Below, piece by piece: positions 38,877 to 52,559 of a stretch of DNA of 64,000 nucleotides. How positions within the stretch are numbered: position 1 is the first letter of the stretch; each line of letters starts with the position of its first letter. The DNA is taken from contig QANT01000570.1 in the NCBI GenBank assembly GCA_003254885.1, positions 1 to 64,000 of the forward strand. Reading direction: 5' to 3'. Source of the DNA: Purshia tridentata. Lineage: Eukaryota > Streptophyta > Magnoliopsida > Rosales > Rosaceae. The position numbers and the translations under genes are program-made. Under the pieces are notes generated by a model. That model searched no databases, was not told the DNA's origin, and was given only the letters and a program-made list of their open reading frames with translations.

Positions 38877-40595
38877 ATGCATAAGCTCCTCTTATGGCGT
38901 CGCTCACCTCCCAAAACCCTACACCTAGATTCAACCAAGCCATTCCTCTCCCTCTCTCGCTTTCTTAGCCAATTTCTCTCCGAAGACCCCTACGAATATG
39001 ACCCTCCGTTTTCTCCAGTTTCCAAACCCCCAAAGCCCAAGAAAAACAAGACACATAATAAAGATGCAGACCCGAAGAAGGACCCGGTACGACCTCTCAA
39101 ATCGGACCTGCCCTTCGACTTCAGCTACTCGTACTCGGAGACCAACCCGTCGGCTGAGCCTATTGCGTTCCGAGAATCGCCAAAGTTCTCTCCTTTTGGG
39201 CCGGGTCGGCTCGATAGGAAATGGACGGGGACTGTTGCCCCGGTCCAAGAAGAAGTGGACTTGTACAGGGTAGAAGAGGAGAGGAAACGGGTTCTCGGAG
39301 ACCCGCTAACGGATGAGGAGGTTGTGGAGCTTGTCGAACGGTACCGTCACAGTGATTGTGCTCGGCAAATCAATATGGGTAATGGCAAAACCCCATTTTT
39401 TAGCTTTTTCTTTGTATATGCTGGCAAATTTGCATTGTGAGATTGACCATGTATCGCATAGTATTGTTGCAGCTGTTTATTATGTGTTTTAAGCTTAGCG
39501 AAATAGCTCAATGCTGGTTTGGTTTTGTATGCATTGATTGAGAAGGGACTAGATAATTTGGTATGGTTTGTAGTCAATAAATGAGAAGGGACTAAGTAAT
39601 TTGGTTTGGTTTTGTAGTAATTAAATGAGAAGGGACTAAATAATTTAGTTTTGTATCAGGAAAGGGAGGAGTCACACATAACATGCTAGATGATATCCAC
39701 AACCATTGGAAGCGGGCTGAAGCTGTGAGGATCAAGTGTTTGGGAGTGCCAACTCTTGACATGGACAATGTTTGCTTCCACCTTGAGGTTTGAACTGAAC
39801 TCAGGCTCCACATATCTCGAATGGGTTTTGACTTTTTGTACTCGGAGATTATTAGCTGATGGGGATAGTAGTGTCTGTGCAGGACAAGTCTGGTGGGAAG
39901 ATTATCTACCAGCACATTAATGTCCTTATTTTATACCGGGGACGAAACTATGATCCGAATAATCGACCAGTAATACCTGTAATGCTCTGGAAGCCGTATG
40001 CTCCGATATATCCGAAGCTTGTGAAGAATGTTGCTGATGGCTTAACATTTGAAGAAACGAAGGAATTAAGAAACACAGGACTAAACTCCCTCCCGCTTAT
40101 GAAACTCAGTAAGTGTCTCAGTAAGTGATAAAAAAAATAATAAAACAGAACTTAGGCAGAGTTTGATTTTTGAAGTTTCAGATGATGCACTGCTTTTTTT
40201 TATTGCTTATGACAGTAAATGGGATAAGGCAACAATTCATGTTTCTTTCCTGTTAACCCACATTCTTATTGGTTAATGTTATATTCTGCAGCTAGAAATG
40301 GTGTGTATGTGAATGTTGTTGATAGAGTTAGGGAGGCCTTTAAGACTGAAGAGGTAGTAAGACTAGACTGCGCCCATGTTGGTACCAATGATTGCAAAAA
40401 GATAGGCGTGAAATTAAGGGTATGGTTTGTAATCGAAATTAAGTTAGAATTTTTATTGCTTTCTGGAGATAGTTATGGGTTTCTACTCCATTCTTATGTT
40501 GCATTCTATATATTCAGGATCTGGTGCCATGCATCCCTCTTTTGTTCAAGGATGAGCAGATCATACTCTGGAGGGGGAAAATAGATCGAAAATAG
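38877..40595 (+). CDS. CAF-like CRM-domain group II intron splicing factor, probably mitochondrial
   Basis: Five exons, 38877-39378, 39660-39787, 39883-40108, 40292-40419 and 40518-40595, encode 353 residues with all junctions in frame. The N-terminus (MHKLLLWRRSPPKTLH) is basic and lacks acidic residues, as in a mitochondrial presequence. CRM domain 1 starts with LTDEEVVELVERY near residue 140, crosses the first intron at the GKGG loop and ends with INVLILYRGRNYD. CRM domain 2 runs from LTFEETKELR to IILWRGK at the C-terminus. Two CRM domains in this spacing are the mark of CRS2-associated factors. The closest type I know is the mitochondrial CAF-like factor (mCSF1 in Arabidopsis), needed for splicing many mitochondrial introns. 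The C-terminus ends soon after domain 2, a little shorter than I would expect, but no frameshift is apparent. Confidence 0.9.
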
Positions 40596-43164
40596 ATCAA
40601 AAACATGACTACAAGTGCATAGATTAGAAGTGAAAAGTCCACAGATGCTTAAGTGCGGTCAGGTTTGGTATTCAATTCTAAGAAAATCTACAATGCTCAT
40701 GTCAATGATATATTTGGCAAGTTATAGTGTCAAAATGCAAGATTTGGAACATTGCGCTTAAATGTTGCATGCCAAAAAAATAGGCTATCAACCTCCATTC
40801 ATCCATAAATGTTGATTACCATTCTCATGTCTACGTCAATTCATCCATCATCCAACTACCATTTCTTTTGCCATTTTTCTTCCAAGCTCATTTCTTTTGC
40901 TTGAAGAACCTAAAAATGTATTAAAGATCTGAAATATGATGAAGTAGAAGTCTCATATTGTCTGCACCTAACAAATTTGTTGGAACTTCAAATGATTATG
41001 CCCCAATCTGATTTGAAAGAAACTTTTGATCATATAATATGATTGTTGGCATTGTTAACGTAATTCTTGAAAAGCCGGTTTTAAAAAGTTTCACAATTTT
41101 GGTGGGCATCTCATGCCATCCTCACTTAAGTGGTACAAATGCCTATACATTTGCTTACACCACACACAAAAGTGTTATGAATCCATAGTCAATGGTTACA
41201 TGGTAGAACGATTGAGGACTCCCAACGGGTGGCTGTATGTCTAGTACAAGGTGTATAGTATTGTGGATTCATAACTCTTTCATGTGTGGTGTGGACAAAA
41301 TTTGTGGGTAAACACTTTTTGTGTATTACCATACAATACACAGCTATAGTATGATAAAAGAATCCATGAAGCTTAGAGTTTTAATCCACTTTTTTTTTGT
41401 CAAATTATTTTTACTCTTTTATGCACTATCTTTTGCTCAAAAATTAGGAAAAAAGAAGACATTAAATAATAAATAACTTGTGGGAAAAAATTACAACTAA
41501 TCAAGATTTGGCAATTTGCAACAGTTGGCTGAGCATCATTAAAGATCCAATTGTCAACAATTCACAAATTTGATTAAATTAGGTATTCAAAAAATTACGT
41601 CAAAAACAACAACAAACAATGAAGATTTTCATTCCATCCTTCTAGGGTAAAATTGTAAGGTGTTGCAAGTTGCAACAGATTCTGTGTGACCTCACACGGA
41701 ATTCAGAAAATAAGGCAACTTCCTAAAATCTTTCATTGTAAATCTAATTTTTAGATCATCTCTAGCTTATTCAAGCAAAAGTATTGTATAGCTCAAAGGA
41801 AAGAGGAAAAATTAGCAAATGTTAGTCGGATGATGGGTGGTTGAATAATGGAGGAAGAGTGATTAATAGGTGGAAAAAGTAAAATAGTATTTGGAATTCA
41901 AATGGCTTTTAATTTGGCTTGCAACAGTGGAATACAAAGTGTCAAATGTAGCATTTTGGTAGTGTAGGTGTCAAATATAACATTGGCATATAAGTCAGCT
42001 CTTGCAGACTGCTAATTACTTTTCACATCCAAGTCTCACAGGTTTGGCAATCACCAATTCCAGGTCCGCAGCTTTCACTGCCAGTTGGTTAATTAGTCTT
42101 CTCCAACACCCAGCAGGCTAAGAAAAGAGGAATTATATTAAACATGTTCTGGTGCTCTTAGATGGGCTGTTGAAGGAGTGATTTGTTGCCCTGAGTAGAC
42201 AAAAGAGTTGGTAAAATGAAATGACCAGTGCCATCTCATTTCGAACAGATCTCATATGGGGGGCGTTCTTAATGTGCAAGACCAGTATGCTGCCTCCTCA
42301 CAAAGGAGAGGAATTGTAGAAGGCACTTGGGACTATCATTTCTCACCCTTAAATAGAAAAAGAAGCCTGGAGCCTCAACCCTTTAAATGAGATGGGGGTA
42401 GTCCCTTTACTTCGTGTTGAACTTTCAAGTTTCTTGTTATCTCTCTCTTTGCATTTTGTAACCAAAATCTGATGTTACTGTACTACTTTATTTATGAAAG
42501 TCATGAATGGTTACATGAATTGTTGCCTTTTAATTGGTGGTGGTAGCTAATCAATGGAGGAGACAATCATTGCTCTTTAAATGTCACATATGAAAAACTT
42601 TTCTGGCCTTCACAGGGTATTTGCTCGTTGCCTTTGTTTCCACTCAAATGGCATGGCGTTCATTTTTCTTCTTTCATGCTTCTGTGGACATGTTGCTCAA
42701 ACACCCAAAACTCTTTTATTTTATTTTAAAAATTACAGCATTATCTTACCCAACTAAACTACAATCCTCAACTGTTAAGGAACCTATGAAGAATGACTAG
42801 TTCACAAACTCATTTAAGTCCTGGACCAAGATTTTTATAATTCTTTAACCAAGCTTCATATAAAATCTGAATGTAAGGCCAGTAAAATACAATCAAGAAC
42901 AACATAAATCTTACTAGTTACTTCATTTATGATACATGTATGAAGTTCAAGAACATGTGAAAGCTCTTATACATTTGAATTGCTAAGAAAACCGGTGTTC
43001 CAGATACACCAACCAGTTGAGAGAGCTCAATTAGTACATCAAGGACCACTGTGTTCTACTGATTTATATATCACAATAGATGGTTTCACTTCATACATAA
43101 AAACCCTTGATAAGATACACTTCATGCGTATCGGGTGAAGCTAGTATCACATGTATAACAAGTT
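40596..43164. other. Convergent intergenic region CRM factor / PAP
   Basis: This is the largest gene-free gap, 2.6 kb between two genes that converge. No coding frame resembles a protein. It includes 3' UTRs at both ends and an imperfect inverted repeat at 41157-41292. Bases 41,660-42,500 are unremarkable low-complexity DNA; I could not tie them to a transposon. Confidence 0.5.
41157..41292. repeat. Imperfect inverted repeat (MITE-like hairpin)
   Basis: Left arm accacacacaaaagtgttat and on to gaatcca (41157-41187) is repeated inverted as tggattcataactctttcat and on to gtgtggtgt (41259-41292), with about 70 bases between. Outer sequences also show weak complementarity (gtacaaatgcc / attaccata side). 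It may be a decayed MITE. Confidence 0.5.
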
Positions 43165-46100
43165 CTATGGTGCAATAAGTATCTTCCTCATTTCATGTCT
43201 CTTCTCAGCAACACATCCCGAACTGACCAGTGAGGTTATCCAGACCTGATCTGACCTTACAGGCTCATCATCATCATTCCTATGCCAGGTCCAAAGGGCA
43301 TGGGTTGAATTCACTATCTTAAGCTCACCATGACCAAAACTTGCTTCCCGGAAGACTGACCACTCAGGTGATGGGTTATACCTGCCAAATCACAAGAATT
43401 AAGATAAAATTTTGATAAATAAAACAGTCTTTAGCCAAGTGTTTCAGCTGAAAAACCCCCACTGTATATTGAAAGGATGGAAGATTCCACTCTCTTTTCC
43501 TATCCCCATGTTGGGGCACTGAAATAGTTAAAGCATTGACTATGTTTGAAAGGCATACTAGTGTGAAGCAATCAAGACTATTACTCCCTTTCAAATTCAT
43601 TCCGTCAGTACCCAATTCCAATGGAACTCATATATAACCATTATTAGTGGCTATGATAAAGGCAAATGAAATATCAGATGTCTGGAACTCATGCCAATGT
43701 GAAAAAAAATCCAGGATTGTTTTTCTAAATGCATGAGATGTCAATTCTATTTCCTAAATTGCAAATTCATAAACATTTTTAGCACAGAGACATACTTGTG
43801 AGCTAAACCTTCTCTGTTTCCTCCATCACCGATGGTTATGTGGACAGCACCACACGTATCTGATTTTCCACTGTTGACACGTTTCTGCCAAACAGACCAT
43901 CATAGATTAAAAATTGAGTGCCATAATTTATACTTAAGAAATATATGCTAAATTAGCATAGCTATACCGAGCGTTCATAAGCATGTACATGGCCAGCAAA
44001 TACTATATCCACACTAGCGGCATAAAGCAATGGCTCCATTGCTGCCATCATGCTGTTCCCTTCACCTTGATGAGCCTTGTTACTATTGTACCAGGGAACA
44101 TGAAATAGCACGAGCAGCCAAGGTGTCTTCTGTCGGTCTACCTTTGAAAGATCATCCTGTTTAAGAAGAATGACATGAAATTTTATACAATGAATTGACT
44201 TGAGAGAGAAAGTGAAGGAAGAAAATAACTCAAAAAGGCAAGAGAGACAATGAAGGAAGAAAACAACAGATAACACATCTAAAATGGAAGTGAATGTAAT
44301 GATATAACACAAGACCTTCAAAATAATTCTTGAACTCCTGCCTCGTGGTTATATTCAAATGCGCACTCATCATTCCTTCAGCCTCACTGTATGAATGAGG
44401 TTTGTAATTCTTACTTAACCAAAGAAATTAAGGTTGAACCCTGCTGTGCTAAAGGGCTACACTTGGAAGAACTTCTAAACAAGAATTATGTTTATACATT
44501 TCCTTTTTTATGGGTATAAATATTTCCTCAGTTGAAGCTACAAAGATTCTCACCACCCTCCTCTTTAACTTCTGTACCAACATATTTTGTGATGAGTGTT
44601 GGAATAATGCATACTACTATCCACTACCAAACTTATTCAAAAAATACATGAAGCCACATGAAACAGCAGCATGCCAGGTGCGCACATTATGGGCCAGTAT
44701 CACTATATCTAGGCAATGCAAAAAACTAGTAGTTCCCTCCCTCCACCCCACAAAAGCATAGTAGTACCATGGTGAGTATATGACAGAAACACATATAATA
44801 GGTGGCACATACCATAAACAATCACATTATCCAAGAAATCACTGATAAACAATAAGAATGAACATGAATCACAATTTTTACTAAATATACCATTAATAAT
44901 TTAATGTATCGGAAATTGAGTATTCCTACACACAAGAGACGAGAAAGGTAACTAACCTTTAACCACCTGTATTGATCTGAATACTCATCATAATCAGTAT
45001 ATGAACCAAGCATGATAACATGAACACCTGAAACTTCAAAGGAATAAAAAAGATTCGAACTCGATCCACTCTCTTCATACGGCATCTTCCACCTAGAATT
45101 ATAGGATTGAAATCCATCCTTTAACAGTGGTATGCTCTCCTTTTCATGGTTCCCCTGGGTTACCATCCATGGCCTTGCACTTGCAAGTGGCTGCACCAGC
45201 TCACCAAATGTATCCCACCGGCGCTGCATGTAATCAGCATAAGAAAGGTCTCCAGGAAGCAGATGCACATCATACCCGCACTGATCAATGTGGTCTAGAG
45301 TAGACTTTGTCCATCCAGTTTGACCCAGATCCCCTGCCACGGCAAAATTAATCGGAAATTGAGCTGGAGGGGTCTTGAGCTGAAACTCAGGACCTTCTCC
45401 ACCACATTGGTAAAAGTAAATGGTGTCATGTTCAAGAGGCCCAATGACTGTGTGGTGTATCTTTCCTGAGCTATAGAGAAGATAACTATAAGAGGTGCTT
45501 TCGCCTTGAGCTACAGAGCTGTATTTCCCTGATGATGTTCCATACTGAACAACTGAAGGAGCAGATTTATCATCAGTGACCCATGTCACTCGCATGTGCT
45601 TGTCTCCTGCCAAAGAGATGTGCACCTGCAATAGGCATTTTTACAGATAATTATATATTATACTAAATGGATACCAGTTACCACTAATAAAACCCAAAGA
45701 GCTTGATCAAATTGGGAGTCGAGAAAGAGAAAATATCAAAACAAAGACCAAGTTCCTTAAGAAATACTTACCCCAAGTGAAACAACGTGTACAGATTATT
45801 ATATCACCAAAAATGATAACCGTGTTAACATAGCAAAATGACATAATTCACTACGCATTTATAACATCCAGAAACTCCAAATCTCATTCCCAAAGTACAT
45901 GAATTAACATGCCAATTAATCATTTCCGATAAATGATGATTTTTTGAGATCCAAGGAACTGCACTATAAACCTTATCACTAGAAACCATTTGCATATATA
46001 ATTTAGCTCCAAAGTCCAAGCCTTGGGTAGTTTTCTATTTACATGGAAAGCAAACATCCAATTTATGACTGACCGCTCAACTTGTTCATCTGAACTGAAG

Positions 46101-46609
46101 TAAGCTTATTTGAGCCACATTCAGCCATGACAGCTTGAGTTAAGGTCATAATTGGCCAAAGGCTTGATTGGCCAGAGCCATTGGTAGAGCAAGCTTGTCA
46201 GGCCCACCCCAAAATCCACACAACCGATTAACTAAGCATTATAAGCACATAAAAAATATCAAGCTACTCAGAAAACCAGACAAACAAAAAACCGCAACCG
46301 AAACTACAAAGGGAGATCATTTTGCGGAGAAACAAACAGAACCCAATTGTAAAATGAAGCAAATTTTTATGGGATCATGAAAAATGGAGTTAAAATATAA
46401 TTTTTACCCAAGAAAATTTGGAAACACCCAGAGGAGTGAGAAAGAAGAGAGGGTGATGATTAACGTACCTGCTGGGGATGAGAAGAGGTCTTTGAGTTTG
46501 AGCTCCATGGGAAATGGAGGGTTTTGCGAGGCGGAGGTCGGACATATTCAGCTGTGATGACAGTGATCGAGATTAAGAACAAGACTGTTAGGATCGGCTT
46601 CGGGTCCAT
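43165..46609 (-). CDS. Purple acid phosphatase, PAP18/PAP22-like
   Basis: Five exons, 46609-46469, 45625-44957, 44156-43968, 43884-43796 and 43381-43165, give 434 residues, the size of low-molecular-weight plant PAPs. [18 protein letters not shown] is a signal peptide, so the enzyme is secreted or vacuolar. An N-terminal fibronectin-like domain (to about residue 135) precedes the metallophosphoesterase domain. All metal-ligand blocks are present: GDLG (Asp146), GDLSYAD (Asp173, Tyr176), GNHE (Asn206), VLFH (His289) and GHVH (His326, His328). The Tyr gives the purple Fe(III) centre. Such enzymes hydrolyse phosphate esters and often respond to phosphate starvation; I saw no clear P1BS element upstream. 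Intron 1 is 0.84 kb, and part of it is duplicated at 47.6-47.9 kb. Confidence 0.94.
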
Positions 46610-47581
46610 TCTCTTTGCCTGCATTAATCTTTAAGGAAAGTGCATATCTATTATCTACTATCTAGGGAAGCTTCCGCATAAGACAAGAGTACCTCAGCTA
46701 CGCTTGCTCACTGCTCATTTACCGTTATAGTGGAATGACCAAAGTACCCATGTCGTGTTCTTTCTTGTCATTTGTCTCCTGCAAAGTTTTTGTAAGATCC
46801 GCAGTTAAAGGCTTAAAGCATTCTTCTTCTTTATGGATAATTGGATATAGATATCAGTGGTAAGAGTATAAATTCACATGAAGAATGTCAAGTCTTGTTT
46901 TACAATATATAAATTTTGTAAAAAGATTTTGGGCCACACAAGATTTATGTAGTTTGTGACAAATTTATTTCACATATTACTATTTATTTGCTACATCAGC
47001 ATAATAATATTATTATTAAAAGACTATCTTACCCAACCTAATATTTTTTTATCACCTTTTTATTTTTATTAATTACAACTTCAATCCAAATTCACACTAA
47101 ACATTGATACCTTTAATCTTACAAATTAAATATGACCAAAAAAAAAATTTATAAATCAAATGGATATCCATGAAGTTATTCTTGATTTAACAGTTAGAAT
47201 TCATATAAAAAAATAGCATTTGTAGTACTAATATCCAATAAGATCTTATAAAAACTTGAATTTGAAGCAATCAACTTGAGGTCTTTGAAATATCCGCTCG
47301 CGCATTCATCTATATATATATATTGATTTAATCAAAAGACCTCTTAAAATAAATACTAGAATCAAGAATCAAGAGTTTATAAAACTACAAGAAGAACCAT
47401 CGATACACGAGCTACAAATGAACAAATGGTTGATTGCATATGAACTTAAATTCAAAGGTGGATATGTGTTGCTAGATTAGCACATTCATCTCATCTATAA
47501 ATTATAATTTGGACTATATAATCTTATTAATCACCATAGTTTCTATACTGAATTAATTACTTATAATTTAAGATTAGAAAA
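46610..47581. other. PAP upstream region
   Basis: The first 100-150 bases are the leader and promoter side of the phosphatase. The rest is AT-rich with no gene, transposon end or tandem repeat that I recognise. Confidence 0.5.
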
Positions 47582-47935
47582 AGACTGACCACTCTTGTCA
47601 TGAGTTATACTTGCCAATTAATGATGGATCTTTTAATGAAAGGAGTCTATATATGTCATGTATTATCATAATAACTGTGCTAACATACAGAAATGAGATA
47701 AATTAAAATGTATATATGTATATGCCAATTAATCATTTCCAATAAATGAGGATTTGTTGAGATCCAAGGACCTACACTATAAAACTTACCACTAAGAACC
47801 ATATTTATATACGCTCTAGCTCCAAATCTTGGATAGTTTTGCTTTTTAACATGGAAAGCATGCATGACACATCCAATTTATGATTGATTACACAACTTGT
47901 TGATCTGAAGCAAGTTTATTTGAAATGAAATTGGG
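47582..47935 (-). pseudogene. Purple acid phosphatase remnant
   Basis: Bases 47582-47615 match the start of the last PAP exon (around 43357-43385). From about 47,665 to 47,935 the sequence matches PAP intron 1 (45,825-46,105), including the stretch that starts atgccaattaatcatttcc. All coding exons between are missing, so this is a deleted copy of the neighbouring gene. It stands between the intact PAP and the URB1 remnant. Confidence 0.7.
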
Positions 47936-48163
47936 GAGGCTTTATCGGTCCGTGGCATTGGGAAGGTTTGCTTAGCCGTAGGCCAAGGCATGGCACATAT
48001 GGCAGTGAGAAAGATTAGCATATGGTGCTTGAGTAGCCATTGGAATGAAGTGTGCAACACAGAATGATTCGGCTGCTAGATTCCGTACTAAGGATTTGAG
48101 TGAAAATAATGGAATTTGAGACAAACAATCTTCTATTACAAAAACTAGCTTCACAATGAGCAA

Positions 48164-49969
48164 AGAGATTGACAAGCATGGAGTTCCTCCTCCGTTTGTG
48201 AATCAGTTAGCTCCAACTCTCGATCCTCCCATGGCTGGTAAAATGACCTGTATAAATTTTTATGGCAAGGACATGTAAGTTGTGATAAAGGGTATACGGG
48301 CACACATAAAACACCCAGAACTTGAATAGGACAAGTTACTTGTGGAAAAAGGAACTGCATTCCTGAAATCAGTTAGTGAAGGGTTATTAATTGTTTAAAC
48401 TTCTTACATGAAATTTAACAAATTAACAATGTCAGGTCAATTTTCTTTCCCTATCAGATCAGTTTTCCTCTATTAGTTATCATCGGTATGATTTCTAATA
48501 TAACATTTAGACCTGTAAGGAGTCCCTGAAAAATTTAATCAGAGCATCTGTCTTGATATAACATTAGGAAACACTGATAGAAAGCGGAAGCACATGTAAA
48601 CAATCAAGTGTCAGCATAACATGTATAAAGATTGAAAGGAAAAAAAAAACAGGTGGGCGAACATTATATATATTACCATCTCCATTTAGAATTCGCTTCA
48701 GTAACAATGTATCTTCGACCAGAGTGATTTAACAATAGTCCCATCATCATGCAAGAAACCCTGGACCAGATTACATGAAGGATGTCAGTTATAGGTGTAA
48801 ACCTATTTGTAATGCATATGACTAACTAAGCCTTCTTGGATAATATTGAGGTTCTCAAGTACACTGCAAAACCTTTTCAAAATCTAGTTTTAACCCCAAA
48901 CTAAACCCACCCTGAATCCAACTAAGCCTGTTCCTACTCAAACACTCAGCTCCAGAAGGCCAAATGCATAATTAATCAAATAACGTAAGATACCTGCAAA
49001 AATGGAAGCATCCGAAAGGAGAAGGCTGAGGGCAGCTGTGATTGATGGTAACATTATGTAATTTGTGCCTGCAAGCTGTTGGAGCTAGAGAATTGCAGAT
49101 GCAAAAATCTCCTCACAACCATATCTGTTTCTGCTGCTTTCTCCACATGCATTTTTTACATGGTCCATTAAAGACTGCAAAGTTTTTAAATTTAACCCTT
49201 TCGAACTTCAGGGTCCATATCATTGAATTTCCCATCAAGCTTCCCAAGAATTACAGAAGCAGTTAGCCAACGTAAAAGTTTTAATATAAAAGAATTCTCT
49301 TTCAGCGATTTTTTTGCCTGAAGCTTGATGAGATTTTTTGGCCTGAAGTTTTTTGCAGAGTCTGGTTCCAAAGCAGTGGAAATTTCCCACATAATAAAAC
49401 TTGAAATCTTTTCATGACTCTGTGACATATCAAAGAAAGTTTTCACCTTTCATGGTATAATCAAGAGAAAACAGTACAGACTAATTTTGCATAGTGTATG
49501 AACAAATATAAATAAATAGAGGATATTGTTGATCACTGAACATCTAATTGCCATACTAAGTTACCAAGTATGTTGAGGATATGTTCAGCAACAATAAAAT
49601 AGTTAATTATGAGGAAAGACTTGTCCAACATTTCTGGCATATATATACCAGCTCATTTGTCCAACATGCATAAGGAACCTTTAATAGGGCATTATCGAAC
49701 ATACTGAAGTTGGAAAATATTATACTAATGATCGATTCTATGGCTCCTCTAACAGATGTTATAATCTGAGATTCTGAATTTATAGAAGTGTAGGGCATAA
49801 GTGAAGATTAGTATCAAATTAGTTCAAGGGACTCTTTGTCAACCTAAATTCATATAAGCAGTTAAAAGTGACATGATTGAGATGGATAAATTATGCATCT
49901 ACGAACATCGTTACTGGTGTATTTTCAGTTTCTAAGGGTTTTAAGAAGGTAGAGTCATCCAAATACAGT

Positions 49970-50005
<36 letters not shown>

Positions 50006-52469
50006 AGACAGAGAGAGAGAGAAATACCAAACCAAAGATGGCAGCTAGAGAGCAGTCATAAGCATAGCTTTAAGGCCAAACTCTACAGTAGCAAAAGAAC
50101 TTGCATTACCATATATATCTCAACAGATTTATACATTTTATATAAACCCTCAACTGATACAACAAAAATGTGGCTGATATATCTTCCTTTTTTGAGATAT
50201 CTTGAATGTTGATATTATTATTTCAAGAATTGGATTGACAACTGCAACATTTTCCTTCAACAAAGTCACATCACCAACAAGAAATTTGTAGAGATGAGAT
50301 GTAAGTTCCATGAGCTGCTCAAAGGCATATTTTTTCAACCACTTAGTACTGTCTCTGGAAGAAGTAACATCATTGACAACCTAAAATCCAAGAACATGGA
50401 AATGTGAGAAGGGATGAAAAGCAACAATTCCATTTAGTCTTTCAAAGACAACTGGTAGGCTTAAACTAACTAATAATAGTAAATATACTGATTTGAGCCA
50501 TTAAAAATGTCACATTCTACTTGCTTACGTTATGACAATTTAAAGGTCATAGCTAAAATTGTGTGTTCTCTATCAAGGATGGGTGAAAACCACTGTTATT
50601 TTGTAGATCATATTTCACCATAACAGGAGAAAAGATGATGCTTTTAGTTACAATTTGTCAGTACAACTAACAATGACTTATTTCAATTTATATCAAGCAG
50701 AGACAATTTTTATGCAATGCATATGAACAAGAAATTTCAGGGCGAAAAAAATAGAAAGTTAAAGAAAAATAAGACAAAACAGTCAGTAATAACCTCTGAT
50801 ACCACACCCAACTGCAACAAGAACGAACTCTTTTCATCTCTGAAACGTGTTTCACTGGATACATAGAGAACAGATCATAACCACAACAAAAGACCACAAT
50901 TTTCAACTAGATGAAGAGCCATCTTATGCAATTGAACTGACTTCTTCACTACCTGAGTAAAAATAAGAGAGAATTCTTTTCGTCATATACCACCAGCAAG
51001 CTCACACACAATAGTATCATAGCACTAAAAAATTAAGACCCAAATTTGGCAGAATTATAGCAAAAGATACAGACACATCTCAAAATGAAAAATCAACACA
51101 CTGAAAGCTAACTCGTGTTTAGAATCACACATCTCTCAGTTTATAGACACTTCCATGTAGCAGGCCTAGCTCGTGTCCAGCTCCAGCCTCGCAAGTGTCA
51201 GAGCCCGGAATGAAATTTAAAATGAGATTTCATTCACTACTAGAAAAGAAAATTTTACATAAGTATAGCATGTAGCTACACTCAACAATGCCTCCGTCCC
51301 ATGTATTTTATCAGCTAAATGAAATTATTGTGTGTGTAATTCATACATCCAATCGAAAGTTACATTAAATCTTTTCATTATCCAGTCTCTTCATGAGACT
51401 CCAAACCTTCCAACAGATACAACCTAAGGCAAGTTAATCCAAAGCTCACGTGCACACAAGTTGCAAATTATTTTAGCATGGCCAATTTTCCAGTCCAACT
51501 TCATGAATGCACTCATTCTTTCCCAGAAAAAAGAAGATACTTAAAGATGGTGACAAGTAAAAGAATGGTCTTGAAAAAGAATGGAATATACTTAATGAAA
51601 CTCATGCCCATGCATTCCACCTAGGCGAGCTCATCAAAAGGTTACGTAAGGTTTCAGAATGGTCATGTTTTTTTTTTGGGGTCTGATCATAATAATCATG
51701 TGAAGTATCTAATAATACGATGGATGCCTCTGCAGCATAAATAGCATTTACAGAAGGGATTCTCTGCCATGGCTGCTCTATACCATTTTGCACATAAGTC
51801 ACAAGAAGTCGAATTTGCTTGACAGCCCTGCTCTTTTGACATTTCTGTGAAAGGTAGTTTGAACTTCAATTAACAAACAGCTTCGAAAAAGAATGCAGAG
51901 AGGAAAATCACGTGCACCACCGTAAGTGTAACTGTGTACGTAACATGGATATATTACACATATACGATTATAGATACATATATTCTTATATAATATTTAT
52001 GGCATGCACACATGCACAGGAGCCAGGTAGCACAGACAGCAACTATAAAGAACACAGCATTACCTCCAATGCGTTCTGATATCTTCCAAGAGTTTCATAA
52101 CCCATTCTTCTTAGCTGTATTTTTCACATAATAATGGAGCAATATATTCACCTCCAGCATCACCTTCCAGTAACTTAATGAACTCTTTAGTAGCATCAGA
52201 GCATTACTTAATTTCAACAGAATTAATTTTATGCAATAGTTCTTTAAGTTTAGCTTCATGAGTGACTGTAATAGTAAGCTTTGGCATTTCTACTTCCTGA
52301 ACCTCACAGTCATAACCTTCTTCATCTACCATAACTGTATTTCAAAAAATTAAATTAACAAAGCAAACTATTTAACATATACTGCTTGAGACCAAACAAA
52401 GCAGACCTAAAAAGTACAAAATGAAAACATGGTTTTGTATGCATGGGACGCTGAGTTTGCTTCTTCCAT
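48164..52469 (-). pseudogene. URB1 pseudogene with large internal deletion
   Basis: Segments match URB1 exons and introns in order: 48,164-48,260 (exon 14), 48,660-48,770 (exon 12), 48,950-49,450 (exon 11), 50,040-50,390 (exon 10), 50,790-50,960 (exon 9), 51,600-51,850 (exon 7) and 52,065-52,112 (start of exon 6). Sequence then jumps at about 52,112 to the first part of the main 5' exon (up to 52,332) and the first short exon (ATG at 52469). About 6.9 kb of the gene is missing at that junction. Other damage includes a TAG in place of Tyr in ILYLQQL near 49,090, frame changes in exon 11, a deletion at the end of exon 10 and loss of exon 8. It cannot give a working protein. Its first-intron acceptor (ACAG before TTATGG) is intact, unlike that of the full gene. 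Confidence 0.92.
49972..50022. repeat. (GT)n(GA)n microsatellite
   Basis: A GT run of about 15 units is followed by GA repeats. It occupies the same intron position as the shorter TG/GA tract at 17,945-17,995 in intact URB1, so the repeat predates the duplication and has since changed length. Confidence 0.9.
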
Positions 52470-52559
52470 TGAAAAGAGACTGTGGTTAAAATCTAAGAGA
52501 GGTTTGGGGGAGTTGGGGTTTAAGGAAGGAAACGGGGTTTTGGGGGGGTCTTGAGCCCA

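Noticed and set aside
38931-39248. 105-residue minus-strand open frame
   Set aside because: It is the antisense shadow of exon 1 of the CRM factor, in a locally GC-richer stretch.
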